Source: JAYWXI01 sp036016955
GTDB lineage: Bacteria; Bacteroidota; Bacteroidia; Flavobacteriales; Weeksellaceae
Length of the DNA stretch: 64,000 bases
Reading direction: 5' to 3'
Assembly (NCBI RefSeq): GCF_036016955.1
Contig: NZ_JAYWXI010000004.1
Span: 62,001-126,000 of the forward strand
In this document: in pieces, positions 24,161 through 32,254 of the stretch
How positions within the stretch are numbered: position 1 is the stretch's first letter
Layout of the letters: each line of letters starts with the position of its first letter
Position numbers and translations under genes: made by a program
Notes under the pieces: generated by a model
Database searches by the model: none
The model's input: only the letters and a program-made list of their open reading frames with translations
Told to the model about the DNA's origin: nothing

Positions 24161-25540
24161 TTAGTAATTTGTGGTCCTTGAAAGTTTTGACTGCATCAAA
24201 CCATCGTAGTGATGATTCAACAAGTACGTGTTAATCTGCTGAACCGTATCCAAGATAACGCCCACCATAATCAACAACGACGTGCCGCCGAAAAACAGCG
24301 CAAAACGATCCGTCTGAACCAATGTTCCGTACACAAGAGCCGGAAGGACTGCAAAGATAGCTAAAAATATCGAACCCGGCAAAGTTATTTTGGAAAGTAT
24401 ATTATCCAGATAATCAGCCGTTTCTTTCCCTGGTCTTACCTTAGGAATCAGCCCACCGTTACGCTTAAGATCGTCGGCCATCTGATTTACCGGAATGGTA
24501 ATCGCCGTATAGAAGAACGTAAAGACAATAATCAAAAACGCAAACAAAACGTTATACTGCCAGCTAAATACGTTCTTAAACCCAGCAAGGAAAGTATTGG
24601 TCTCGTCCAAATTAGTGAGCAACCCGGGAACAAACATCAGTGCCTGAGCAAAGATGATCGGCATCACCCCCGCGGCATTGAGTTTTAGTGGAATCCATTG
24701 TCTCGCCCCTTGCATCAAGTTGCGATTAACCCCACCGCGCGCCTGAGCCCTACTCACATACTGAATCGGAATTTTACGTACCGCTACCGAAAGGATAATC
24801 CCCAAAAGCACCACCAGCATCCAAAACAATACTTCTACGAGAATCATAATGGTTCCCGCTCCTCCTTTTCCGGTTTGCGTAGCCACTTCCTGTACAAAAG
24901 AAGAAGGAAGATCCGCCAAAATACCAACCATAATAAGAATGGAAATACCGTTGCCTATACCGCGATCCGTAATTTTCTCACCCAACCACATTGCAAAAAC
25001 CGATCCTGCGACCAAAATAACAACGCTGGGTAACCAAAACATTACGGAACTTGGATCCACGTAGTAAGCCGATTGGAACTGGCTATACGGGATAAACATC
25101 TGCGTGATGGAAGTAAGATAAAACGGCGCCTGTACCAAACACACCACGATGGTTAACCACCGCGTGATTTGATTAAGGGTATTGCGTCCGCTTTGTCCAT
25201 CCTTCTGAAGTTTTTGCAGATAAGGAATGGCCATGCCCATCAACTGAACAATAATCGATGCCGAAATATACGGCATGATCCCCAAGGCCAAAATGGATGC
25301 CCGACTAAAGGCTCCTCCCGTAAATGAAGAAAGCAAACCGAGAAGTCCTGCTCCCTGTTTGCTACCTCCTTGGTTTTGGTACTGCTCCAAAAGACTTCCC
25401 ACCTCGGCGATGTTAATCGCCGGAAGGGAAATATGAGATGCGAATCTATACACCAGGATCAGACTTAAAGTATAAAGGATTTTATCCCTAAGTTCTTTAA
25501 GACTCCAAATGTTTTTAAGTGTTTGTATAAATTCTTTCAT
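24161..25540 (-). CDS. secY: Protein translocase subunit SecY
   Basis: SecY forms the protein-conducting channel of the inner membrane with SecE and SecG. The 459-residue product has ten membrane segments by inspection. Signature regions include GIMPYISASIIVQLMG in the N-terminal half and ITDRGIGNGISILIMVGI. A cytoplasmic loop MADDLKRNGGLIPKVRPGKE contacts the ribosome and SecA. It follows rplO, the normal spc-operon position. Confidence 0.98.
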   Translation of the reverse strand: MKEFIQTLKNIWSLKELRDKILYTLSLILVYRFASHISLPAINIAEVGSLLEQYQNQGGSKQGAGLLGLLSSFTGGAFSRASILALGIMPYISASIIVQLMGMAIPYLQKLQKDGQSGRNTLNQITRWLTIVVCLVQAPFYLTSITQMFIPYSQFQSAYYVDPSSVMFWLPSVVILVAGSVFAMWLGEKITDRGIGNGISILIMVGILADLPSSFVQEVATQTGKGGAGTIMILVEVLFWMLVVLLGIILSVAVRKIPIQYVSRAQARGGVNRNLMQGARQWIPLKLNAAGVMPIIFAQALMFVPGLLTNLDETNTFLAGFKNVFSWQYNVLFAFLIIVFTFFYTAITIPVNQMADDLKRNGGLIPKVRPGKETADYLDNILSKITLPGSIFLAIFAVLPALVYGTLVQTDRFALFFGGTSLLIMVGVILDTVQQINTYLLNHHYDGLMQSKLSRTTNY

Positions 25541-25558
25541 TACTTGTTAAAAAAGAGA

Positions 25559-26008
25559 TTAAAGAGTAATTGCTTTACCTCCTGCCTTAGCGATAAGCTC
25601 CTGAGCAGACTTTGTAAATTTGTCGGCAGAAATCGATACGCCAGATTTTAGCTCGCCTCTACCAAGGATTTTTACTAAATCGTTTTTGGAAGCCAAGCCA
25701 TTCGCTACCAAAACTTCCTTAGTGATCTCTCCTGTAAGGTTTTTAGTATCGATAAGGGTTTGTATGGTATCCAAGTTGATTCCTCTAAACTCTTTTCTAT
25801 TAACATTATTGAAACCGAATTTCGGCAATCTTCTCTGAAGTGGCATTTGCCCTCCTTCAAAACCAATCTTGTAAGAATATCCTGATCTTGATTTCTGACC
25901 TTTATGACCTTTCGTTGAAGTACCGCCTTTTCCGCTTCCTTGCCCTCTACCAATTCTCTTAGAATTGTGAGTCGATCCGCTTGCCGGTTGTATGTTGTTT
26001 AACTTCAT
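25559..26008 (-). CDS. rplO: 50S ribosomal protein L15
   Basis: L15 is a late-assembly protein of the large subunit. The 149 residues begin MKLNNIQPASGSTHNSKRIG and contain the extended Gly/Lys-rich arm GSGKGGTSTKGHKGQKSRSG that threads into 23S rRNA. The globular C-terminus ends in AQELIAKAGGKAITL. It is separated from rpmD by about 100 bp of AT-rich sequence without visible structure. Confidence 0.98.
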   Translation of the reverse strand: MKLNNIQPASGSTHNSKRIGRGQGSGKGGTSTKGHKGQKSRSGYSYKIGFEGGQMPLQRRLPKFGFNNVNRKEFRGINLDTIQTLIDTKNLTGEITKEVLVANGLASKNDLVKILGRGELKSGVSISADKFTKSAQELIAKAGGKAITL

Positions 26009-26110
26009 TTTAGTTAGATTTGGGATTGTTAAGATGAGAGAGAAGAGACTCGAAAATACAGAGAAGAAACTCCTTTGAATTTTTTAAGCCCCTTTTCTCT
26101 TTCTCTATTT

Positions 26111-26287
26111 TTATTTTTGAACTTCGACTAAGTGACTCACTGCAGCAACCATACCTAGGATGGCAGGCGTTGCTTCGTGCTCTACAACTTGGTGTAATTT
26201 TCTAAGACCTAAAGCTTCAAGGGTTCTCTTTTGCGTTTTAGTTCTACCAATAGCACTTCTTACTTGTTTTACTTTAATTGTTGCCAT
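26111..26287 (-). CDS. rpmD: 50S ribosomal protein L30
   Basis: A 58-residue product read from the ATG at 26287: MATIKVKQVRSAIGRTKTQK, then TLEALGLRKLHQVVEHEATP, ending in SHLVEVQK. The pattern of a beta strand, the RTKTQKRTLEALGL helix and a second strand is that of bacterial L30. It lies in its usual place between rpsE (16 bp) and rplO. Confidence 0.95.
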   Translation of the reverse strand: MATIKVKQVRSAIGRTKTQKRTLEALGLRKLHQVVEHEATPAILGMVAAVSHLVEVQK

Positions 26288-26303
26288 TTGTCCTGAAACT
26301 TTT

Positions 26304-26828
26304 TTAGTGTTTAAATACTTTGTCTAATGATACACCTCTCATTCTTGCAATCTCTTCCGGTGTTCTGATGTCCAACAACGCCTTGAAAGTTGCTTTCACA
26401 ACGTTGTGCGGGTTAGAAGATCCTTTAGATTTAGTAAGAATGTCTTTGATACCGGCAGATTCCACAACGATACGAACCGTGTTACCAGCAATAACTCCGG
26501 TACCGTGGGAAGCAGGCTTCATGAAAACGTCCGCTCCTCCGTATCTTGCTGAAACTTCGTGATAAATCGTTCCTTCTTTTGTAATAGGAACTCTCACCAA
26601 GTTTTTCTTTGCATCTTCCACCGCCTTGGAAATCGCCGTAGCAACTTCCTTGGATTTACCCAAACCGTAACCGATAACGCCAGCCTCGTCTCCTACCACT
26701 ACGATGGCAGAAAATCCGAAAGCACGCCCTCCTTTGGTTACTTTGGTTACTCTGTTTACAGCTACGAGACGATCTTTAAGTTCTAATCCTCCCGGTTTTA
26801 CTTTTTCGATATTATCTAGTCCTAACAT
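26304..26828 (-). CDS. rpsE: 30S ribosomal protein S5
   Basis: S5 helps maintain decoding accuracy and mRNA unwinding at the entry channel. I use the ATG at 26828 (MLGLDNIEKVKPGG), giving 174 residues, the usual flavobacterial length and a 19-bp gap from rplR; an upstream in-frame ATG at 26885 would overlap rplR. Motifs: RVTKVTKGGRAFGFSAIVVV, GYGLGKSKEVATAI, and the C-terminal KGSSNPHNVVKATFKAL. Confidence 0.97.
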   Translation of the reverse strand: MLGLDNIEKVKPGGLELKDRLVAVNRVTKVTKGGRAFGFSAIVVVGDEAGVIGYGLGKSKEVATAISKAVEDAKKNLVRVPITKEGTIYHEVSARYGGADVFMKPASHGTGVIAGNTVRIVVESAGIKDILTKSKGSSNPHNVVKATFKALLDIRTPEEIARMRGVSLDKVFKH

Positions 26829-26847
26829 TATTTCCGAAATTTTATGA

Positions 26848-27195
26848 TTAGAATTTAAGTCCGCCTTCTCTCGCACCATCCGCAAGAGCTTTCACTCTAC
26901 CGTGGTATACGAATCCGTTTCTGTCGAACACTACGTTTTCAATCCCTACCGCTTTCGCTTTTTCTGCAATGGCTTTCCCTACTTCTGCAGAGATTTCAAC
27001 CTTTGTTCCTTTTGCATTAAGCGCTCTGGAAGAAGCCGATGCCAATGTCTTTCCTTCTTTGTCGTCGATCAATTGTGCGTAAATTTCCTTATTACTTTTG
27101 TAAACGGATAATCTTGGCAATTCAGCAGAGCCGGAAATTTTTCCTCTTACTCTTCTTTTGATTCTTAATCTTTTTTCTAATTTATTCAGTGCCAT
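26848..27195 (-). CDS. rplR: 50S ribosomal protein L18
   Basis: L18 brings 5S rRNA into the large subunit. Its 115 residues contain RIKRRVRGKISGSAELPRLS, SVYKSNKEIYAQLIDDKEGK, and the conserved end FDRNGFVYHGRVKALADGAR EGGLKF. It lies 14 bp after rplF. Confidence 0.98.
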   Translation of the reverse strand: MALNKLEKRLRIKRRVRGKISGSAELPRLSVYKSNKEIYAQLIDDKEGKTLASASSRALNAKGTKVEISAEVGKAIAEKAKAVGIENVVFDRNGFVYHGRVKALADGAREGGLKF

Positions 27196-27209
27196 TTTCT
27201 TACAATTTA

Positions 27210-27755
27210 TTAAGCAGATTTACCAGCTTTACGTCTAACAATTTCTCCAACAAATCTAACCCCTTTTCCTTTGTACGGTTCAGGCTTTCTGAATGAACGG
27301 ATTTTCGCCGTAACCATTCCCAAAAGTTGCTTGTCGTGAGACGATAAAGTAATAATCGGGTTTTTACCTTTTTCAGTCAATGTATCCACTTTGATCTCGC
27401 TAGGAAGTTCCAAAACGATACCGTGAGAGAATCCCAAAGCCAACTCCAGCTTTTGACCGGAATGCGAAGCTCTGTATCCTACCCCTACCAATTCGAGTTT
27501 CTTTTCGAAACCTTCGGATGTACCAACAATCATGTTGTTGATAAGCGCACGGTAAAGACCGTGAAGCGCCTTGTGTTGTTTAGAATCTGAAGGACGGTTT
27601 ACGTTAAGTTCCCCTTCTTTCAGTTCTAGGGTAATTCCTCCGGTAAGTTCCTGTGTAAGCTCTCCTTTAGGACCTTTTACCGTTACTACACCGTCTTTCT
27701 CAGTGACTGTAACTCCGGCAGGAATCGTTATAATTGCTTTACCAATTCTTGACAT
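27210..27755 (-). CDS. rplF: 50S ribosomal protein L6
   Basis: L6 is a two-domain protein near the sarcin-ricin loop. The 181-residue product starts MSRIGKAIITIPAGVTVTEK and has the C-terminal signature GKGVRFVGEIVRRKAGKSA, preceded by IRSFRKPEPYK. It lies 17 bp after rpsH. Confidence 0.98.
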   Translation of the reverse strand: MSRIGKAIITIPAGVTVTEKDGVVTVKGPKGELTQELTGGITLELKEGELNVNRPSDSKQHKALHGLYRALINNMIVGTSEGFEKKLELVGVGYRASHSGQKLELALGFSHGIVLELPSEIKVDTLTEKGKNPIITLSSHDKQLLGMVTAKIRSFRKPEPYKGKGVRFVGEIVRRKAGKSA

Positions 27756-27772
27756 TTTCCTTTTTTTAAAAA

Positions 27773-28171
27773 TTAATAAACATAGCAGATTACTTCGCCG
27801 CCAACATTTTCATTTTTCGCTTGCTTACCCGTCATCACTCCCTTGGAAGTGGAGATAATAGCGATCCCTAGCCCGTTAAGAACTCTTGGAAGTTCTGAAG
27901 AACCAGCATAGTATCTCAAACCTGGACGAGAAGCTCTCTGGATAGATTTGATAGCCGGCTTTCCGGTTAGTTTATCATACTTCAAAGCGATTTTGATCGT
28001 TCCCTGAACATTGTTATCCTCAAACTTGTAGTTTGTGATGTAACCTTGGTCAAATAGAATCTTCGTAATCTCCTTTTTGATTTTCGATGCAGGAATTTCC
28101 ACCACTTTATGGCCTGCGCTTTGTGCGTTCCTTACTCTTGTTAGGAAATCTGAAATTGGATCTGTTACCAT
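27773..28171 (-). CDS. rpsH: 30S ribosomal protein S8
   Basis: S8 binds the central domain of 16S rRNA; in E. coli it is the repressor of the spc operon. The 132 residues start with DPISDFLTRVRNAQSAGH and end with GVMTGKQAKNENVGGEVICY, the RNA-binding C-terminal domain. A 131-bp spacer with a weak hairpin separates it from rpsN. Confidence 0.98.
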   Translation of the reverse strand: MVTDPISDFLTRVRNAQSAGHKVVEIPASKIKKEITKILFDQGYITNYKFEDNNVQGTIKIALKYDKLTGKPAIKSIQRASRPGLRYYAGSSELPRVLNGLGIAIISTSKGVMTGKQAKNENVGGEVICYVY

Positions 28172-28222
28172 TTTTCTTTTTTTGTTGTTATTGGTTAATG
28201 ATAATCAGTATTTGAAAACCAA

Positions 28223-28260
28223 CGGAAAGCGACCCGCCCCGAAAGAAAAGCCTCTTTCCG
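28223..28260 (-). other. GC-rich spacer with hairpin potential between rpsN and rpsH
   Basis: In a 131-bp spacer, unusually long for this cluster, CGGAAAG (28223-28229) can pair with CTTTCCG (28254-28260), enclosing a GC-rich stretch. On the minus strand it would lie in the leader of rpsH. Function unknown; it may be chance. Confidence 0.3.
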
Positions 28261-28302
28261 CCTCGGCCTTCAAACTTAATTATCTCGATTTAATCTAAAT
28301 TG

Positions 28303-28572
28303 TTACCAACTTGCTTTTTTAACGCCCGGAATAAGACCTTGGTTGGCCATCTCACGGAACGTTACCCGAGAAATCCCGAAGGTTCTCATGTATCCTCTTG
28401 GTCTTCCGGTTAGCTTGCAACGGTTGTGCAATCTTACTGGGGAAGCGTTTTTAGGAAGTTTTTGCAATGCTTCGTAATCGCCAGCTTCTTTCAAAGCTTT
28501 TCTTTTCTCAGCATATTTAGCAACCAGTGCTTCTCTTTTGCGCTCACGCGCTTTCATTGATTCTTTAGCCAT
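28303..28572 (-). CDS. rpsN: 30S ribosomal protein S14 (long, zinc-free form)
   Basis: S14 assembles in the head of the 30S subunit. At 89 residues this is the long form without the CxxC zinc fingers. It has MKARERKREALVAKYAEKRK at the N-terminus and the conserved RLHNRCKLTGRPRGYMRTFG and ISRVTFREMANQGLIPGV at the C-terminus. It lies 3 bp after rplE. Confidence 0.98.
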   Translation of the reverse strand: MAKESMKARERKREALVAKYAEKRKALKEAGDYEALQKLPKNASPVRLHNRCKLTGRPRGYMRTFGISRVTFREMANQGLIPGVKKASW

Positions 28573-28575
28573 TTC

Positions 28576-29127
28576 TTAGTTCTTTTTGAATGGTAAACCG
28601 AAGTGAGTTAATAATGCTTTCGCCTCTTTATCCGTCTGAGCCGTCGTTACGAAAGTGATGTCCATCCCTTGGATTTTTTTCACTTTGTCGATTACGATCT
28701 CAGGGAAAATAATCTGCTCGGTAATACCAAGGTTATAGTTTCCTCTTCCGTCGAAACCGTCAGCTTTAATTCCGCTAAAATCTCTGATTCGAGGAAGTGC
28801 AGAAGAAGTCAAACGATCCAAGAACTCGTACATTTTGTCCGATCTTAGCGTTACTCTTGCTCCTACAGGCATCCCTTTTCTTAGCTTGAAAGCCGCCTCG
28901 TCCTTCTTAGACAAAGTCCCGACAGCTTTCTGCCCGGTAATTGCGGTAAGTTCCTCCACGGCATAGTCTACAATTTTCTTGTCTGCAGTGGCCGCACCCA
29001 AACCTTGGGATACCACAATCTTCACCAACTTAGGTACTTGCATAATGCTTTTGTACCCAAATTCTTCCATCATTGCAGGAACAATTTTCTCTTTATATAG
29101 TTGTTTTGGTCTTGCTACGTATTCCAT
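28576..29127 (-). CDS. rplE: 50S ribosomal protein L5
   Basis: L5 binds 5S rRNA and the P-site tRNA in the central protuberance. The 183 residues include VPKLVKIVVSQGLGAATADK, ITGQKAVGTLSKKDEAAFKL and the C-terminal GMDITFVTTAQTDKEAKALL. It follows rplX by 3 bp. Confidence 0.98.
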   Translation of the reverse strand: MEYVARPKQLYKEKIVPAMMEEFGYKSIMQVPKLVKIVVSQGLGAATADKKIVDYAVEELTAITGQKAVGTLSKKDEAAFKLRKGMPVGARVTLRSDKMYEFLDRLTSSALPRIRDFSGIKADGFDGRGNYNLGITEQIIFPEIVIDKVKKIQGMDITFVTTAQTDKEAKALLTHFGLPFKKN

Positions 29128-29130
29128 AAT

Positions 29131-29451
29131 TTAGATTTCTTTACCGGTTGTTTTAGCAATTCTTACTTTCTTATCACCTTCCACTTTGTAGCCAACCTTT
29201 GTCGCTTTTCCTTCGGAGTCCAAAAGAGCCACATTGGAAATATTGATGGAAGCTTCCTTCTCTACAATACCCCCTTGAGGATTAGAAGCAGAAGGCTTAA
29301 CGTGTTTTTTCACGATGTTTACACCTGCCACAATCACTCTAGGGTCTTGTCCTTCTTTGCGGATAACCTGAAGAACCTCTCCTTTGCTCCCTTTATTTTT
29401 ACCGGTCGTAACGATAACGTTATCTCCTCTTTTAATTTTAACTTTAGTCAT
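29131..29451 (-). CDS. rplX: 50S ribosomal protein L24
   Basis: L24 is an early assembly protein at the tunnel exit. Its 106 residues hold a KOW motif at the N-terminus (KIKRGDNVIVTTGKNKGSKG) and the conserved VIVAGVNIVKKHVKPS. It follows rplN by 21 bp. Confidence 0.98.
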   Translation of the reverse strand: MTKVKIKRGDNVIVTTGKNKGSKGEVLQVIRKEGQDPRVIVAGVNIVKKHVKPSASNPQGGIVEKEASINISNVALLDSEGKATKVGYKVEGDKKVRIAKTTGKEI

Positions 29452-29472
29452 TTTTTCTAAAATTTTAAAACA

Positions 29473-29841
29473 TTAAAGTACTTCAGGGGCCAATGAAATG
29501 ATCTTCATGTATTCCTTATCTCTAAGCTCTCTCGCCACAGGACCGAAAACACGGGTTCCTCTCATCTCTCCTGCCGCATTCAAAAGAACGCAAGCATTGT
29601 CATCGAAAGAAATATACGATCCGTCTTTTCTTCTAACCGCCTTCTTGGTTCTCACCACTACAGCCTTAGAAACTTGTCCTTTCTTTGCGTTTCCGGATGG
29701 TGTAGAATCCTTGATAGTCACTACGATTTTATCACCAACTGAAGCATATCTTCTTCTGGTTCCTCCCAGAACTCTGATAACCAATACCTCCTTAGCACCT
29801 GTGTTATCAGCAACTTTTAATCTTGATTCTGTTTGTAACAT
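29473..29841 (-). CDS. rplN: 50S ribosomal protein L14
   Basis: L14 lies at the subunit interface where it contacts 16S rRNA. The 122 residues begin MLQTESRLKVADNTGAKEVL and end with GPVARELRDKEYMKIISLAP, both standard. Its ATG shares one base with the stop of rpsQ (29841), suggesting coupled translation. Confidence 0.98.
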   Translation of the reverse strand: MLQTESRLKVADNTGAKEVLVIRVLGGTRRRYASVGDKIVVTIKDSTPSGNAKKGQVSKAVVVRTKKAVRRKDGSYISFDDNACVLLNAAGEMRGTRVFGPVARELRDKEYMKIISLAPEVL

Positions 29842-30095
29842 TACTTAGCTTTTTCAATGATTCTTACTAATCTCCATCTTTTATTCTTGCTCAAAGGTCT
29901 AGTCTCTTGGATAAGAACTGTATCACCTTCGTTGCACTCGTTGTTTTCATCATGTGCGGTGTATTTCTTCGTTTTCAATACGAATTTACCGTACATTGGA
30001 TGTTTCATTCTCATCGTTTCGCTTACAACAATAGTTTTTTCCATTTTGTTGCTGGAAACCACTCCGATTCTTTCTTTTCTTAAATTTCTTTCCAT
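29841..30095 (-). CDS. rpsQ: 30S ribosomal protein S17
   Basis: S17 is an OB-fold protein that binds the 5' domain of 16S rRNA. Its 84 residues contain GVVSSNKMEKTIVVSETMRM, KHPMYGKFVLKTKKYTAHDE and the end IQETRPLSKNKRWRLVRI. It lies between rpmC and rplN. Confidence 0.97.
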   Translation of the reverse strand: MERNLRKERIGVVSSNKMEKTIVVSETMRMKHPMYGKFVLKTKKYTAHDENNECNEGDTVLIQETRPLSKNKRWRLVRIIEKAK

Positions 30096-30106
30096 TGTAA
30101 AATGAA

Positions 30107-30295
30107 TTATTGTTGTTTAGCGGTTAATTCGGTTTGTACTCTTGCGATTGTTTTTCTCAAATCTCTGATCTGGATCGGATTTTCAATCGGACTGATCTTG
30201 TGAGCCAATTTCATCTTATTGTAATCGGCTTTCAAAGCAGCCAGTTGGTTCTGAAGATCCGCAACGCTTAAATTCTTGATGTCAGCTTTATTCAT
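30107..30295 (-). CDS. rpmC: 50S ribosomal protein L29
   Basis: L29 is a small two-helix protein at the tunnel exit, close to where trigger factor and SRP dock. The 62 residues include DIKNLSVADLQNQLAALKAD and the second helix NPIQIRDLRKTIARVQTEL. It lies 11 bp after rplP. Confidence 0.97.
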   Translation of the reverse strand: MNKADIKNLSVADLQNQLAALKADYNKMKLAHKISPIENPIQIRDLRKTIARVQTELTAKQQ

Positions 30296-30306
30296 TTCTT
30301 CAAAGA

Positions 30307-30732
30307 TTATTGAGGTTTAACAAAATCGTTAGCCACGACAAATTTAGTCACTACTGGCAATTTCTGTGCCGCAAGACGAAGCGCTTCTTTCGCTACCTCG
30401 TAAGGTACGCCTCCTACTTCGAACATAATCTTACCAGGTTTTACAACAGCCACCCAATATTCCACAGCACCTTTACCTTTACCCATCCGTACTTCGGCTG
30501 GTTTCTTGGTGATTGGCTTATCCGGGAAAATTTTAATCCAAAGCTGCCCCTCTCTTTTCATATATCGCGTTGCAGCAATACGAGCCGCCTCGATTTGTCT
30601 TGCAGTAATCCATGCGCCTTCCATAGCCTTGATTCCGAAAGTACCATACGCCAATTGGTTTCCTCTTTGCGCATTTCCTTTCATCTTCATTTTATGAACA
30701 CGACGGAATTTTACTCTTTTTGGTTGTAACAT
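30307..30732 (-). CDS. rplP: 50S ribosomal protein L16
   Basis: L16 organises the A-site tRNA region of the large subunit. The 141 residues begin MLQPKRVKFRRVHKMKMKGN and contain GKGKGAVEYWVAVVKPGKIM and FEVGGVPYEVAKEALRLAAQ. It is separated from rpsC by an unusual 103-bp spacer with a 7-bp tandem repeat. Confidence 0.98.
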   Translation of the reverse strand: MLQPKRVKFRRVHKMKMKGNAQRGNQLAYGTFGIKAMEGAWITARQIEAARIAATRYMKREGQLWIKIFPDKPITKKPAEVRMGKGKGAVEYWVAVVKPGKIMFEVGGVPYEVAKEALRLAAQKLPVVTKFVVANDFVKPQ

Positions 30733-30738
30733 AATCTT

Positions 30739-30772
30739 TTAGATGTTAGATGTTAGATGTTAGATGTTAGAT
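30739..30772. repeat. Heptanucleotide tandem repeat between rpsC and rplP
   Basis: Four perfect copies of TTAGATG plus a partial fifth (TTAGAT). Farther on, at about 30805-30835, lie imperfect TTCTAA-type repeats. The array lies in the only long spacer between rplP and rpsC, so it would be transcribed in the leader of rplP. Unit number could vary by slippage. Confidence 0.9.
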
Positions 30773-30835
30773 AAATTTTCAATCAGTTCTTGTAACGGAA
30801 GTTCTAATTTCTAATTTCTCGCTTCTAACTTCTGA

Positions 30836-31561
30836 TTAATTATTGTTATTGTTTCGTCTTGGTCTTCTGCCGGATTCTCTCTCCGATCTTCCACCAGACT
30901 TTTTCTGTTGTCCTACCAGTGGGGAAAGCTCTCTCTTTCCGTACACCTCGCCTTTCATGATCCATACCTTAACGCCCAATCTACCGTAAGTAGTGTGCGC
31001 CTCAGACCAATGATAGTCGATATCGGCTCTGAATGTAGACAATGGGATTCTTCCTTCTTTGAAAGATTCGCTTCTTGCCATTTCTGCACCGTTCAAACGT
31101 CCAGAAATCTGTACCTTAATTCCTTCTGCTCCCATTCTCATGGTTGAAGCAATAGCCATTTTAACGGCTCTTCGGTAAGAAATTCTGTTTTCGATTTGCT
31201 TCGCGATGCTGTCAGCCACCAATACGGCATCCAATTCCGGTCTTTTAATCTCAAAAATGTTGATCTGAACTTCCTTACCGGTAAGTTTTTTCAACTCTTC
31301 TTTCAATTTGTCAACCTCCTGACCTCCTTTACCGATGATCAATCCCGGTCTTGCCGTTGTAATGGTTACCGTTACCAGTTTCAAGGTTCTCTCGATGAAA
31401 ATTCTTGAAACGCCTCCTTTAGATAATCTTGCCTCAAGGTATCTTCTGATTTTGTAGTCTTCCGCGATACGGTCTCCGTAATCGTTTCCGCCAAACCAGT
31501 TAGAATCCCATCCTCTGATGATTCCTAGTCTGTTACCAATTGGATTTGTCTTCTGTCCCAT
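30836..31561 (-). CDS. rpsC: 30S ribosomal protein S3
   Basis: S3 lines the mRNA entry channel. The 241-residue product has a KH domain with GLIIGKGGQEVDKLKEELKK and the C-terminal domain with GAEGIKVQISGRLNGAEMAR and YGRLGVKVWIMKGEVYGKRE. It ends in a low-complexity Arg/Asn tail (GRRPRRNNNNN). It lies 8 bp after rplV. Confidence 0.98.
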   Translation of the reverse strand: MGQKTNPIGNRLGIIRGWDSNWFGGNDYGDRIAEDYKIRRYLEARLSKGGVSRIFIERTLKLVTVTITTARPGLIIGKGGQEVDKLKEELKKLTGKEVQINIFEIKRPELDAVLVADSIAKQIENRISYRRAVKMAIASTMRMGAEGIKVQISGRLNGAEMARSESFKEGRIPLSTFRADIDYHWSEAHTTYGRLGVKVWIMKGEVYGKRELSPLVGQQKKSGGRSERESGRRPRRNNNNN

Positions 31562-31569
31562 ACCTTGAA

Positions 31570-31971
31570 TTATTTATTATCTTTTGAGTCTAAAATTAAC
31601 GTAACGTGATTGCTTCTCTTTCTGATTCTATACCCTCTACCTTGTGGAGCTGGTCTTAGTCTCTTTAATTGTCTTGCGCTATCCACGTAAATTTCTTTAA
31701 CGAAAAGGTTAGCCTCTTCAATATCCGCTCCTTCGTTCTTCACTTGCCAGTTTGCGATAGCCGAAAGAAGAAGTTTTTCCAATTTGTTAGAAGCTTCTTT
31801 TTTAGAATATCTCAAGATGTAAAGAGCTTTATCTACGCTCTCCCCACGGATGATATCGGCAACGAGTCTCATTTTTCTAGGGGATGAAGGGCAATCGTTA
31901 AGACGAGCTTTTACAACATCCTTGTTTGCTATTTTTCTAGCTAATGCGCTATCTTGTTTTCTTGATCCCAT
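31570..31971 (-). CDS. rplV: 50S ribosomal protein L22
   Basis: L22 has a long hairpin that lines the exit tunnel, a site of macrolide resistance mutations. The 133 residues include KARLNDCPSSPRKMRLVADI and IRGESVDKALYILRYSKKEA. The hairpin region ends with RLRPAPQGRGYRIRKRSNHV. It lies 2 bp after rpsS. Confidence 0.98.
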   Translation of the reverse strand: MGSRKQDSALARKIANKDVVKARLNDCPSSPRKMRLVADIIRGESVDKALYILRYSKKEASNKLEKLLLSAIANWQVKNEGADIEEANLFVKEIYVDSARQLKRLRPAPQGRGYRIRKRSNHVTLILDSKDNK

Positions 31972-31973
31972 GA

Positions 31974-32252
31974 TTATCTGCTACCTTTATTTTTGTTACC
32001 ACCGTGACCTCTGAAAGATCTTGTCGGAGAAAATTCGCCTAACTTATGACCCACCATGTTTTCCGTAACATATACCGGGATAAATGTCTTCCCGTTGTGT
32101 ACCGCAATGGTTTGTCCTACGAAGTCCGGAGAAATCATTGACGCTCTGGACCAAGTTTTAATTACTGTCTTTTTACCAGACTCTATATTTGCCTGAACCT
32201 TCTTATCTAAATGATGAGCGATGAAAGGTCCTTTTTTAAGTGATCTTGCCAT
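31974..32252 (-). CDS. rpsS: 30S ribosomal protein S19
   Basis: S19 forms a complex with S13 in the head of the 30S subunit. Its 92 residues show MARSLKKGPFIAHHLDKKVQ, the signature TWSRASMISPDFVGQTIAVH and HKLGEFSPTRSFRGHGGNKN. It lies 2 bp after rplB. Confidence 0.98.
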   Translation of the reverse strand: MARSLKKGPFIAHHLDKKVQANIESGKKTVIKTWSRASMISPDFVGQTIAVHNGKTFIPVYVTENMVGHKLGEFSPTRSFRGHGGNKNKGSR

Positions 32253-32254
32253 AA

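Noticed and set aside
30739..30772. Possible CRISPR array
   Set aside because: The unit is only 7 bp with no spacers; it is a simple tandem repeat, and no cas genes are present.
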